64,000 bases of DNA, taken from Pomphorhynchus laevis. Taxonomy: Eukaryota; Acanthocephala; Palaeacanthocephala; Echinorhynchida; Pomphorhynchidae. Position 1 is the first letter of the stretch; each line of letters begins with the position of its first letter. Under the pieces are notes generated by a model that worked only from the letters and a program-made list of their open reading frames with translations, did no database searches and was not told the origin of the DNA. The position numbers were made by a program, and so were the translations under genes. Where the stretch lies: assembly GCA_012934845.2 (NCBI GenBank), contig WNNJ02002380.1, positions 1 through 64,000 of the forward strand, written 5' to 3'. Below, in pieces: positions 35,801-50,800 of this stretch.

Positions 35801-38800
35801 TTTATATAAATTTATTATAATATATTATTAATATATTAATCATATTTCCACCTTTGATTGTGTTTAGGATTTGAATATGCTAATTAAAACAATAAAAATA
35901 ACTTTAATTGATTTTTTTAAATAAATGTTTACTAAAATTTCCCTCTTAAAAATTAGCGTTAATTATGTTTTGAGATTAATTAGCATTAATCTCAAAACAA
36001 ATATTTTATCGATATTGATTATCTATATTGATCTATCGATCAGAGGCAGCTTGTAGTTTATGTCAGAATAATTGGGATAAAACTTGGCAAATTAAAGATT
36101 CTGATTTTAATCATAAATGTAAATGTAAATTTACGTAAGCTATTATAGTCGTTATAGTCGTTAACGACTATGGTTAATAGTTTATAAACGACTTAGTTTA
36201 TACATATCGTTATCGTTAATAATATATCTTATATTATAATATATAATATATATTATAATATCTAAAGATTTATTATTATCGAAAGATATTATTAATCACT
36301 ATATATAATCACTTGATAGTATATTTAAAATAAATAAATTTACGTAAGCTATCAAATTAATATTTTATCAATAGTCGTTATCTATATCGATAATCTGTAT
36401 AGCGATTTCTGTAAACGATGTGGGCATATTTTTATTTTATATTTTCAAATATTTATATTTTAAGACATTAATTAAGATACAAATTTGAAGTTTTTTCTTG
36501 CCTGTAAGAAAAAGGAAAAGTTTTTTCTTGAAATGTTTTCTCTATAGATAAACATATATGATTTACTTCTAATTTTAGAGTGTGGGCTGGTATGCAAATA
36601 AGTTCTTTTCACTTGAGGAATGTGGATCAACCAAAGGATGTTATCTTGTTCCTCCAAACTGTGCTTTGCATAATTGTCTATATGCATTAACATGGCAAAG
36701 TCGCAAGGATTATGTTAAATTCGAAATAATGGGTATCGCTGATGGATGGGTCGGTGTTGGATTTACTAATGATGGAGTTCGGGTAAAATATGATTAAATA
36801 TAATAATTATAATAAATATCATAATTTATTATGAGAATAATAATTTAATAATAATAATCTTTTATTAAACTAACAGAAAACACAAGAGGATTGCTATTGT
36901 GATCAAAATATTCTCTTTGATACTGTCTGTTTAGCACCCAAACGAATACGAATCTTTAACGGTTCAGTATCGATTGATAATATGCTATAGTTTTTATTTT
37001 CTCAGCTTGATTTCGTAATTTCTCCGTTGTTGTTTAGTTTTGGAATATCGACGATGTCTTCGTAGCGGTAGTTTTGTCGTCACCCTAAATGTTGATGAAC
37101 AGTGTTTTATCAAAAGTAGACTTTTGCCATCTCTCATCAATGCTATCAAATTATCTGTTGTAGACGTCTGTCTGGGCTTCGAACGTGGCAACGATTGACT
37201 TCACATACATGATGCATTGCCCCCTTGAACAGTGGCGCTTAGACGCTGCATGAGAAAGGGGCCTGCTCTCTGGTTCGCAGTGAATTGACCGAGTCTCTTT
37301 TCCAAATCTTTAAAAAACTTGGTGGCCGACTGACTAAACGTTTCAATATCTCGATATCCAACTGCACAAATGACTATTGAGTATGGTCAATACAATGGTA
37401 CTTGTACATTTTTAATTTCCCAGCATCTCTCGAGGCACATATTGCGCCATCGATGACATGGGTAACATGGCACTTTGCCAGCGAGTTTGGGCATGTAAAG
37501 TTTCTCAACCCAAGATATTTCCGCCCTTCCATGGTATTAGAGACTCATCTTCTTTCCGTTTACCGTCAATTCGGCTGAGACCACTTGACTCCAGGCGATA
37601 TTGGGCAGCTGGAATTGAGTTATTATTATATAAATTATAAATTTTATCATTTAATATGCCATTTATTATAATTTAATATATTAGCCTATATTATATGCTT
37701 TAGTAAAGTTTCAATTTTTGATTTATCCATAAATATATTGTTTTGATAAATCCTTTTAACATCCTTTTCTATTGAGGATTTCTTTTGATTCGAAATCAGT
37801 TTTAGCTCTAAATCGTTTATTGCAAATTTTTTATTTACAAATTTATTTTATTACTGCATCTTAAATTCTAACTGTAAATTATGCTTGAAATACTAATATA
37901 ATAATTGTATTCTTCAATATTAAAATGTTTATAGTTTACATTTATAGAAACGTTTAGCCTACATTTATAGAAACATAATAATGTAATAATTTAATTTTTA
38001 TAATTTACAAATTTTAAAGTATAAAAATTAAAGTATAAAATTTTAAAGTATAAAATTTTAAAGTAAACTTTAAATTTACAAAATTAAAGTTTTAAATACA
38101 TTAACAATATTTAAAAATATACAAGTATCTTCTTAATGATAAAAATGTGTTATCTTCAGAAATTGCAAAAACTGATTTTTACAAATTGCGAATATAAGAT
38201 GCATTATTTCCAAATATTATACAGTAATTGTATTTATTGATATTTTATATTTTAAGAGCGATGATGAGTACACCGTATGCATGCGAGCTAACGACGATTC
38301 AATAGTCCATAAAGTTTTACATATGAGTAACGGAAATGCCAATATGCATGATATAGATAATACTCTAATTGACAACAATAGGAGACACAGAGGCATTTAC
38401 ATTGACCAGCGGATTTATTGTACTTTTACAAAGCGTAAAACCAATACATTTCCCATGTATCACATGTTTGGTTGGCTCAAAAGCCTTTCTGATCCACATT
38501 ACATCATTGCTACATTCGGTGATCGCGGGGACATTGTTGGAGACTGTAAGCAGTTTGCTTTAAATAAACGTATTTGCTTATTCCAAATAAGTTTTAAAAG
38601 TATTTCACAAACAAAAACTTAAAAAACTTCTGGCCTACAATTGATAATAAAATTGACAAACTATAATTGATAATACAATGAAGACGAGAAGAAAATTTTA
38701 TTTTCATATTGAAAATTTTGCTTTCGTATTAAGTGATAAATTAAAAATTAATTAATCTATTAATTTTACATATTAATATATAAAAGTATTCAACAATAAA

Positions 38801-41800
38801 TCGATAAATAATTACTAATCGGTTCATAAGTTCTTTGGATTTATCAAACATTTTGATCAGTTTATTTGAGTAGACTCGTTAATATTCAGATATTTCAGAA
38901 AACATATATTTCGAAATGTACAGGCTTAGGTTTAATAGAATGTCCAATCATTTATTTAGTATAATAACCCAAATCACAAATTATTGGTCACCGTTTGCAT
39001 TTTTTGCAAAAATCAAATTTTTCAAAATTTTATAAAATTTTTTATTCTAATTTATTCTATTTTTATTATTACTTATGGCCGTTTCACGACCAAACGCCTG
39101 CAAATACAAAATATATATTTTTTAATTAAGCAATTAAAACATGGTTTTTGAATTTTATTTTTTTTTCAAGACCATTTTGTGAATTTGCCCCCAGAAATAT
39201 GATTTTTAATTGTTGAAATTATATTACGATTTTTGTAAGCAATTATTATATTGCATTCTTAACTTAATAACTTGATATAACCATTATTTATAATTATTTA
39301 TTATTATTTATTTAAATAATATTGTATTATCAAATATAGCATATATATGAATAAAAATGTATTAACCAAAAATATCAGAACAGAATTTAAACATTATTTT
39401 GATATAAGATGATTAATTATTGACAAATATTTATTTAATTATTTGAATTTTATATAGCATTATTTTCAATTTATAAAAATTAATTTAATTTTTAATTTAT
39501 AGAATAACCAGTTATACTATCGACATCAGTTCCTGATGATTACCTCTAATCCTTATTCGGATACATCGTCTGTTATTTATTAGTCAATTCATAAGAAATG
39601 ATTGTTTATTTTAAATTTCAATTATAAATTTTAACTCGATATATGTTATAACTCGATATATGAAATCTTATATAACAATTATTAATTATTAATTATTTAA
39701 TTATTTATCAAGGGAATCAAGGGATAAAATAAAGTTAAATAATTATTTATTATTTATAATTATTTATTTAATTATTTAAATTTTATTTAGCATCATTTTT
39801 AATTTATAATATAAAATACGTAGACTCAGTTAGCTAAGTCTACGTACTTAATTAGCATTTGGTATTTAACATTTTTGTTAAATTTATGTCATCGTGAAGA
39901 TATTGAATTTATTTTTGATTTTAGTTTACAATATTATAAATATATTACAAAATGACATTATTAAATTATTACTTTATATAAATTGTATAAAATCTTATAA
40001 TTATTTATTATTTATCTTTATTTATATTTATATATAGTATAAAATACGTAGACTCATCTAGCTTATCTGATCTCATATGTTAAAATCTATTATTCGAAAA
40101 ATATATCATAAGCGTTTCTATTTTGATTGCTAATTGTACTCCATGTGATATAGTACCGAATATATACAAAAGCTCACAACCAGCAATCGTCAGTCGCTCA
40201 AGAGTAAACTTTAATAGAGAAGCGTATCCAAGGCGTGGATACATATCTGGATCATGGCTTGCTAAAATCCACAGTAAGTACTTTTTCGTGTTAGGAAACG
40301 TATTTTTAATTTAATTTAACGTTGAATTCAGAAGTTTGATCCAGTTTTAAAATATAATATCAACGCTAAAATCGTGATTAAGATTTATTTGTCAAAATTT
40401 CAAAGAACATTAGCACGTTTACATATAAAGGCATTAATAAACCTCCTTAATATACAATTTTTTTGATATTTCCATTAATCAACTAAATGGACACTAATCA
40501 ATAATATAGTCTATTTATACTGAAACAGTATATTAACTCACGAGAGTATATGGTTTTTAAAACATTCAGTAATTTGGTATTTTTATTTTGTAGAATATGG
40601 AGAAAATTAGCTTTGGTATTAATACAAAGCGTTTTGGATCAATGATTTACTGTTTTAATTATCCGGTTCTTACATAGAAGTTATTAAACTGCAGTGATAT
40701 AGAACAGCGAATATTAAATTAATGAACAGAGAATTATTGAATTGACCATTTTAATAAATAGTTTATATTATAATATTTGTATAATTATTAATTGCTAATT
40801 TATTTAATAAATATTTATTTAATAGATCTTTGATTGACTGAATTAATGGCTTTAAATTACAAAAATCATGTTTCTTGTCATCTAATTATGCATTTATCTC
40901 CGCATAATTTAACAATTCGATCCTGCTCAAAAGTTGTCGTATATACATCTAAAATACACACCTAATAAAAACGTTTCATCTTTAAATTAGAAATGCTTAT
41001 CGTGTAAGTAAAATATATTTTTAAATTGCGAATATGTGTTTTACATATCAAGAGATAGTATCAAGAGATAGAGTTGATTTTATAAATTATTGAATAATAA
41101 TTTATAATTTATTTAAATTATTTATTGATATTTTATTTAATGTTATAATTATGTCAGGAATTTATGCTTGATCTTGATCTTCCAAGTACGTTCGCATCCC
41201 TTAACCATATTTTACAGTTCGGAATATATACTCCTGGTGATGTTAACTTAAATACATTTGAAGTTCATTTAATTTAGATTTATAGTAATTTTGAATTTAA
41301 AATTCTTGTGTGTAAACCGGTCTCTCGTTTATTCATAATTGTATAGACTGTAATATTTTTCTCCTTTGCCCGTAGCACATAAGTTGATAAATATTTTTTT
41401 TTCAGTAGAAATTAAAATGGATTATTAATCGGTTATGCAATGTTTAATTAACTTATTTATTAGCTTAATTATTTATTAAATTTTCATTATAAAATTAATT
41501 ATTAATATTAAAAACTTTACTAACAATTTTAAGTTCTTTTTATATCGATTATTCAATTAAAAGAAAGGAAATTATCTTAATCCGTGTAGACTTAGCTAAT
41601 TAGATTTCGCCGGATGAATCCAATCTCACCATAAATTGCTTATTTGATTTAGATCTTAAAAGTTACTATAACAAAGGAGGAATGCATATCATAATTTGCT
41701 TTTCACAATAGTGAAATAATTTAATCCACAACACTTTGATATTTACTCGAGCTTGATGAATGCCATCATCTTAGACTGCCAGATTGGCTGTGAACATCCC

Positions 41801-44800
41801 TTATTATCTCAAATACCGTTCCTTGTACGGGATATGAACAAAACTCTATGATGTAACAGAGTGTTTGTATACTGGATATACTTGCTGTTATACTTGCAGA
41901 CGTAATAGATTTTTAACCGTTTCTAAAAGTACGTCTCACTGTTATAAAAATAGTTAAGAAAGACAGCTGAATGCGAATAATTTATTAATGAGACTGTTTA
42001 AAATGCGCACGATCATCATCCTACTTCACTTAATTGGTCTACATCTTAATGATGAACAAATACGAAACAAGAATAAACGAATTCTATAAATACGTAAATC
42101 ACCCTAATTTATATATTATAATGATATTATGATAATGATATTTTGATATCATAATAATGATATTATGATAATGTTATATAATATCATGTAATTTATAATA
42201 TTTCGGCTTTTCGTGCAGCCTTTTTCATTTATACTAAACAATAATAACTTTTTCTAATAAAAAAATGTTTTTTTTAATATTTTTTAATATTTTTTTAAAA
42301 TAAATAAATATTTTTTAAATAAATAACTTAGAATGCTAGTAATTTAGAAAAAGTTATAATTGTAAAATTTATAAAGTTACAATTGAAAAAGGGCTGCACG
42401 AACAGCGGAAATATTTAAATAAAATTCAAGAGTTTTAATTCTCGTCGATGCTTTGCAAAAAAAAACAATTTATTTTGACCCGAATGCAATATTATTCAAT
42501 ATTATTAATATTAGTAATATTTTATATTATATAATATTACTATTTATATCATATAATATGATAACATATTATATAATATGATACCGTAACATTTTGATCT
42601 ATTATAGTACGGTTAATATTAAAACTGAACTTTAATTTTGTTAAATTTTTGAATAAATAACTTAAAATGTAAATTAAATAGATATACAATTAAATAAAAT
42701 TTTCACAAATATTAAAACATATTTGCACAAATGCTGTTTTAATTAAAGATGAAATTTTAAACTTCAAGTTTGATTTTAGTGTGCTTGATGATCATCGCAT
42801 GGGTGCTGCTTGCCAGCATCGCTGTTCTCACCTCGCGATATTATAGACCGATATGGAATCTACAGTCTCAACATTACGGGAAAAAATCATGGCTTACAGT
42901 AATTTAATCTATTATCTGTATTTAATTAAATCTTAATTAATTGAAAATGCATATATATTAATATATATATTAATTAGAAAATGCACTCAAATAATCTAAT
43001 AACGAGTATCTTATTAAAACAAAATCGCAAAACAAAATAGATATTGTTTTTATTCTTTGGATCGGAATTTAAAATCGTTTTTAAAACGAATCTATGCATT
43101 ATTCAATTATATTTATAATTTACCCATCAAGTACTTAATAAGTATAACAGCAATCGTCCATAATACATCATATTTGAGATCAATACGTTAAAGAATTTAG
43201 TAATTTCTTCAAATTTATCATATCCGAAATATAGTATTCAGCCATAAATGATATGGATAGTCTTGGTTTATCAATATTACTATATTATATATTGCCATGT
43301 ATAATATATTATTTATTATAATATAATATATATTTATTATTATATATTATAATATATTACTATATATTACCATACACTAATTTAAATTAATTCTGATCAT
43401 TTAGTTAGTAACTATTCAATAATTAATTGTCTAATTATTAGTTTAATTGCTAATACAATTTATTTAATTAAATTGTGATTTAATTTTAATAATTTAGATA
43501 ATAATTTTTAATAATCCTGTAGTACAAACAATTGAAACCAGAAGCTAAAAGTTCCGGTATATATAGCATGTGCGTTATCGTTAATTTTATTTATATTTAT
43601 TTATAAATATATATTATATAAACACAAGGTTTTTATAATGGTATATATGAAGATATCTTATTTTTATACATTGTTATATATTTATTTATACATTTATTTA
43701 CTTATTTTTATTTTGCAGTAAAATAATAATCTTTCCTTGTAGCATCGTTCTTTTATGTAGATCAGCAGCATTTTATACAAATTTTTATAAGTTTAATTAA
43801 TAACTTAATAAATACCGATTGTTTTGCGTCAGAACTAGTTACTTATGCGTGCGGCTAATCCTAAACAAATCATTAAAAAATTTTTACTTTCGTGTTTTTA
43901 TGTTAATTCCTGTTTTTTTTCAGATGGTCAAAACATTTGAAAACGAATGTATTTTTTATTTTTATTCATAAAGCCTCGCAAACCAATTGTAATTATAGTA
44001 ATATGTAATAATTTTAACTAAAGTCAACATTATTTTACATTTGAAATTCGTCTGCAGAAGTTATCAATAATGATCTCATATTTTATTTATTGAAATTTAT
44101 TTTTAATGAATTTAGGCATATTACTAATCAGTATTTATTCAGTATTCATCATAAATTTTTTAATTTATATTTATGATTTCGCCAATAATTTTAACACTCA
44201 TTGCAATTTAAAAATCAGAAATTCAAGTTTACTGACCTAAATTTGTGCTTAATTAAAAAAATACCAAGAAAATATCACCTTTTATATTAAGTCTAATTTC
44301 CGCTTTGTTTGAATTTAAATTTAAATTTAATGAATTTTAAACAAACGAATATCTATCACGTTAAATTATTGTATGAAACTTATAAAGACCGTTTGAGATA
44401 AAAGATCAATAATATTTAGAAATTAAAAAAAATAAATAATTTAATTAATTTAATTTTTTATCAGATTAATTAAAGTCTTTTTTATAAATTTACTTCTATA
44501 AGTACTTTATTGTGAATATTTTATGTCAACGACATTTGATAAAAAAGTTGGCAAATTTATTTTGAAAGAAATAAGATCTAATGGATACTTAAATCAGTTA
44601 TTTACTATTTCGTGAAGAAATATTGAATAAATTTCTTTTGGGCTAAATGGAAAATACATTTATTTTGAAATAAGAAATCATTATACAAATGATTTCTTTA
44701 AAAATACATATTTGCATAAAGATCGTGATAAATATATATATTATATCTTAAAAGTTGTTTTATTTTTTGTTTTAAGCGATCTTCCTACAAACTTTCAATA

Positions 44801-47800
44801 CAATCAAACTAAATATAAAATATATTAATATAAAATACTAGATAAAATACGTAGACTCAGTTAGCTGATCTGATTTGTCTCAGTTAGCTGTTTTGTACTT
44901 TATATTATGAGCAAGGGAATTATTACGACTAATTTCGGAAAATTAGAATATTTATTAACAGATAATATTCACTTCAAAAATATTAATCTGATAAGTTATT
45001 TATTAACACCCACTGCAGCCTCTCGCTTGTGGCTAAATGCAAAATATACAGTATTTACATTGAAAACAAAATTGTTCAAATATTAATCTCGACTTGCAGA
45101 TAAAATGATACTTGTAGTCTCCTTAACTTTGACTTGAAGAAGATTTGCTATTTTGACCATTTGATAGCATCATACTGCATGTAAATGCTGAGAGCATAGG
45201 GTTTTATCTACAGGTTGTAAATCGATATTACGAATAATTAATAAATAAAATACATGCGAGATAGGTGGACATTGTGATAAGTCCAATGATATGTCTAAAT
45301 ACATTCGAGATAGGTGGACTCCTTAATAAGTCCTTATGAACATATTAGAAAGTTACTTCTAAGATTAATAACTACATTAATCTGAGAACTTATTAATGGC
45401 TCACTGCAGCCTCTCGGCTTGTGGCTGAAAGCAAAATATACAGTATTTACATTGAAAACAAAATTGCTCAAATATCAATCTCGACTTGCAGGTGAAATGA
45501 TACTTGAAGTCTCGCTAACTTTAAGTTGAAGAAAATTTGCTATTTTGACCTTTTGATAGCATCAGATTGCATGTAAATGTTAAGAGATTAAGGTTTGATC
45601 TACAAAAGGTGGTGAATCGATTTTACGAAGATGAACTGTAGAAATAATTGTCAAGAGAATACATGCGACATAGCTGGACGATGTAGGTGACAGGACTGTG
45701 TGTGGACTGTCTATGGGCTGAGTGTTTAATGATAACTGGTCAGTTCGGGCTAGGCATTTACCACGACAAAACTTTATGGCTTGGGATTTAGTGTGTTGAC
45801 AGTAAGGTCATTTTGCAAACAGTATACATGAATTGGGTCAAGCATGGTCTGTAAAATTGTAATGGATTCGAATATTATGATGAAGTTACTAGTGAAAATA
45901 ATAAAATTATATTAATAACATTGTGTTACGTTGTTTATAGTCAATTAACATAGGTTTGATGATTGTTAGCGCAGAAAGTGGAGTTGAGTGAATTTTCGGT
46001 GGCAAACCGAGTACCTTTTTGACGAAAAGCCATTTACATGAGTCAAGTTATTTGAAGTTGTAGATCGAAAAGTCGGACCAGATGACTGGCAACGCTAAAG
46101 TAATTATTGGTTCTAACATCACTTGTAAGGATAAACTATGTAGTTTTCAATAAGCAAAAGTGGATGAGAGACGTGTAGACTCCATATATTTTACTTGAAT
46201 ATTAATAACTAATATTAACGTTGAGATTTATTAAGACCACTTTGCCTTTCAGCTTGGGTCAAACAAACAAGGAAAAACAGATTTGCAAATAAATTGGAAA
46301 AATTGTTTAAAAAAAATAATGAAATAAGAATTCAAAATAGTTGATTGTTAAATATCAAATCACCATAATCAAATTTAGGTTATGGACATGCCTACCGGTC
46401 AATACTACTGAGTGATAATTTCGATAAGTATGCACATGTAAAGACGTGAAAAAGTGATTGACAACATTCAGAACAGTAAAGACAATTACAAGTCAAAGAT
46501 CTTTCATGAATCATTATGCGTTTCACACAAAGTTTAGCGTGATATCCATGTAATGATGCACGCCAAATATTTGTAGTATTTGAATATTTGTAAGAAATTC
46601 ATGGGTAAGAGATAGGTTTAAAAGATCTCTTATATGTCGAGCATAGATTCACCTTTGTATAATATTAATAATATAACGTTATAACAATATTAATAATATA
46701 ATATAACAATATTAATAATATTGTAACTAATATTAATAATATTAAAAAGATTTTTATAAATTTCGAATTGACATTTATAAAAATGTCAATAATAACGCTG
46801 ATATTCTAAAAAGCTTAACCGACTTAATAACTATTTAATTTTATTAACCGTTAATTTTGCATCGTACTTTATCATCGGCATTTGCTCTTGAATTTTTTAC
46901 AATAAAATTTATTTCAAGCTAATATTTGTTTCTCATTTAATCTCTATTCTTAAGACACATCAGCCGTTGATAATCAGTGTAGCGATTCTAACAGTGATCG
47001 CGTTTATATTTATTCTTTTTGAAGTAAACTGGGGGTGGCCCCATTATGGCAATCAATTCTGGCATGCTTTTCTTGGAGTAATCGTTGTCATACTAGCAAT
47101 TATTAATGTAAGTTTGTTCTTTTGAGTAATTTTATTTATTTTAACTATTGTTTTTCTGATAATAGTTAATTATATAATTCCCCATCATTAATAATAATTT
47201 TGCTATATCACTTATAGCAATAATTTTAATAACTGATCACTTAATTTCAAGATCAATCCATTGATCTTTTTTATGTGCTCTTAAAAGTGATCGTCTACGT
47301 GTTTTTCAAAATCAAATAAGAAATAAGTCGTTTGCATTTACTTTATATTTCAACATCAAGTTTGTTTTTACATAAAAAATTCAATATTTCTATAATCTAA
47401 ATTGAAATATTTAATTTGATTTTAATCTTATTAAAACATTTTCATACTTAATATTGCTTGTTTTCGATTGTTCTTAAAAACAAGTGAACTTATCTGACTA
47501 TAAATGTGCTAAGTTGATGATATCTTATATTATAGAAATTAAAATGATGTAAACGTGTCGAGCTTAATTTAATAGTTTACTAATTACATAAATAATTAAT
47601 GCTATTATCACATGTTTTTTAATAGATAATTATAAAATACGTTAAATTATATAGGCAAGTTATACAATCAATAAATAGGAATATCAGAGTAAATATTTTT
47701 TAAAGCCAATATAATAAAATTTATTTAAAAGTTTGCTACCTTAGTTTTATGGAATTTTTAATTCTGTTTAAATAATTATTATTTAATTAATTAATAACAA

Positions 47801-50800
47801 TTATTAACAATTAATTAATTATTTAATTAATCATTATTTTAATTAATAATTATTTGACTTAATTATATAATAATCTATTAATTTTATAATATTCACCTGT
47901 TCTGCTAAATAAAGTAAAATTGCTAGCTTCCTTCACTACATGTCATATTCTCTGTTTTGGGAATTTTAATAAACTACATTAGTAATTAAACATCTTTGTT
48001 TAGGCTATTGTATTTAACAAAGATACAAATAATATATCAAATCACAAATTATATATACATGTAGATCGTTTGTAATTTAAAAAATTTAATTTATTTGAAT
48101 TGGAACCAGCAAAGTAAAATTGAATTTATTTTTAATGTTATTACAGAACAAATCTGTCATCATTAGAAATATTTAATTGTATTTATATAATACTATATAT
48201 CTACTCTCTACTTATTTTTAGGTCAAAAATAAATTTATATATTTAAAGAAATTTACCATTTAAATAAATTTACTTTATATTATTTTTTTACATTTTCTTA
48301 ATTTTATTGAATTGAAAGGTCATACCCAGCAAATGATAATTGGATTTATTTTCAATATTTCGACAGAACAAATCTGTCAGTGAAATAAATCAATGAAACG
48401 TTTTGATTATAACTAACTGAGAAACAAGCAAGTCTCATTCCGATTCAAGGATGTATAGTATTTGAAAACATTTCCGTAACTAAAAAATTATTGTTTCGCA
48501 AATGAAGTTTTTTTGTAATTTCTAATTAATTATAGATTAATTTCTAATATATAATTAATATATTAATTTATAATTAATATTGTATTTTAAAATATTTATT
48601 AGTATTAATTAAAGTTATTAATATGATAATATCCTCATGTCGATTTCTCGATTCCATCACTCTTAAAGAATCAATGTTTTTGATTCTATACACACAAAAT
48701 GATTTGGTTGTTTGAAAGAATCGTTTTTTAAAACATGAATTTAAAATCATCTGGAGTATTAAAAATCATCGTATATAGACGTAGACAATCTTTTTCAAGA
48801 GTAAAAACAAACTTTTATGTACAACCAAACTCTTAAATAATCAATGTTTTTGATTCTATACACACAAAATGATCTGGTTGTTTGAAAGAATCGTTTTTTA
48901 AAGCATGAATTAAAAATCATCTGAGGGAATTGCCGGCATATTACAAGATCGTTAAATGCTAACTTGCTTATATGTTGGTATTAAATTAGTATTTAATAAC
49001 GCTACTATTCCTTTGTAGGCTGCACTTGTACTGTGCGTTCCTAAACGACACGGACGTGCCTACTGTATTTGGTTTTGGATACACTGGTTTGTGAGTTCGC
49101 TTGCTCATTGTCTCGCAAGTAAGCTACTTAAAACTTTGTTAATTAACTTTTTTGACAGTTACTTCTGTGTTTATTATATTTGTAAAATATATAAGAAAAA
49201 ATCTTTTAAAATTTAAGTTATTATTCGTACGGTTAGAAAATGTAGTTTTCTATGAAGCAAATATTTATTGTTTGTTTTTAGTACCCGTCATATTTCTTGG
49301 AATGGATCTTCCTTCTCTTGATCTTTGGGATTGGTGTTCATGGCTTCTCATGGCATGGTGTATTTTTCATATTATTACAGATCTCATTTTAGAAATACAT
49401 TATTGCATGACTTATAGACGCAGTTATGAACGTAAGTTATATTTGATCATTTATTTGCATTGCAATCTGTTTTATTTGGTTCTTTATTTATATTGCAATA
49501 TATTATCATGATTTATATAAGTATTGATTTTGTTAATTATAAATTAAGTCATTGTTCTGTTTGAATTTGCTATTTAAATTCAATTTTGAAAATAATGGGT
49601 GAAATAATAACGTGAAAGTAATTGTACGTCTCTAAATCTCTTTGCATATCTGGATTAAACGCCTCTTATTTTATTAAACTAGTCATATTATTGAATCAAT
49701 AAAGGATGAATATCAAAGAGCCCGAAATGTTATCGTTCGCTGACTTCCGTCTGGAAATGACGAAGCGCAAATTACGAACTTCTCCGCGAATTTTGAATTA
49801 GTGCATATCATAAGTACATAACGCCAAATTCATTCAACTTATCACCAAAAACGAAAATAATTCTTACATACGCATCACTTTAAACCAACCTCCTGAATAA
49901 AAAGTCATATTTGTCGCACTAAAATTAAAAACAAACCCCTCTTCACAATCAGTATATGGTAACGCAGGTACAGAAGATCGTGAACGTGAGTTCAATCTTC
50001 GACAACTCGCCGTACTAAACAAGTTAATGACCCAAACAAGAAATACACGATTAGATTGACGCATTGTTTTCTTTCTCCTTCCGCGACAATTTTTTTCGGA
50101 ATGATTAAAATCGGATCTAATGTTCACCATCCTTTGATGGATAAAGAAAAACATAACACATTACAGCCAACCTCGACTAGTCATTTATCTCCACAATCAC
50201 ATAGTTTAATGTCTACTAGTTTATTGTCTCATAATATAAATATTAAATCCACACTAAACAACACAACGATCACAGCCCTTGCCCTTTCTGAAAGTGCAAA
50301 TAATCATCTTCACAATCCGTAGTATTTACTTTGAATCACAAACATCATAATCACACTTATATTACATCGTAACTAAATAATTCTTTCAAACTTTTTTTCG
50401 TTCAAAGAAAGTCTTGTTAATCGGCTTGGTTTTTGACTCTCAATCTAAACAGTGTCTAAGGTCTCTGCTTGAGCTGTTGAAACGCCCATATGTTCTTTCA
50501 TTTGATGTTACTTTGCTCCACATTCATCTACTTTAAAAATTATCCACGAAATGACACCATAAAATTGCATTTACATTTTGACCGCCTATAATAATCGCAT
50601 GTAATTTTAATGCTAATTATTCAAACCATGCATGCTATAAGTTTCACCTTATTTCTAGATTTTTTCAGACTAAAGGAATCAACATACAGTCATCTCCATC
50701 AGACAGAACTTACTACAGTCATAATGGGTCAAGCACCATTGACCTTATATTCTCTTATATTCTAACTGAAGTGAATGCAGACACTTACAGTTTCTGGTCT

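Noticed and set aside
38369-38563. Overlapping plus-strand ORF over exon 4
   Set aside because: Shadow frame of the DOMON exon with no DOMON features. The other frame carries the family motif and splices in phase.
49152-49511. 119-codon plus-strand ORF as an independent gene
   Set aside because: It is part of intron 8 read through into exon 9 of the FRRS1-like gene and then into intron 9.
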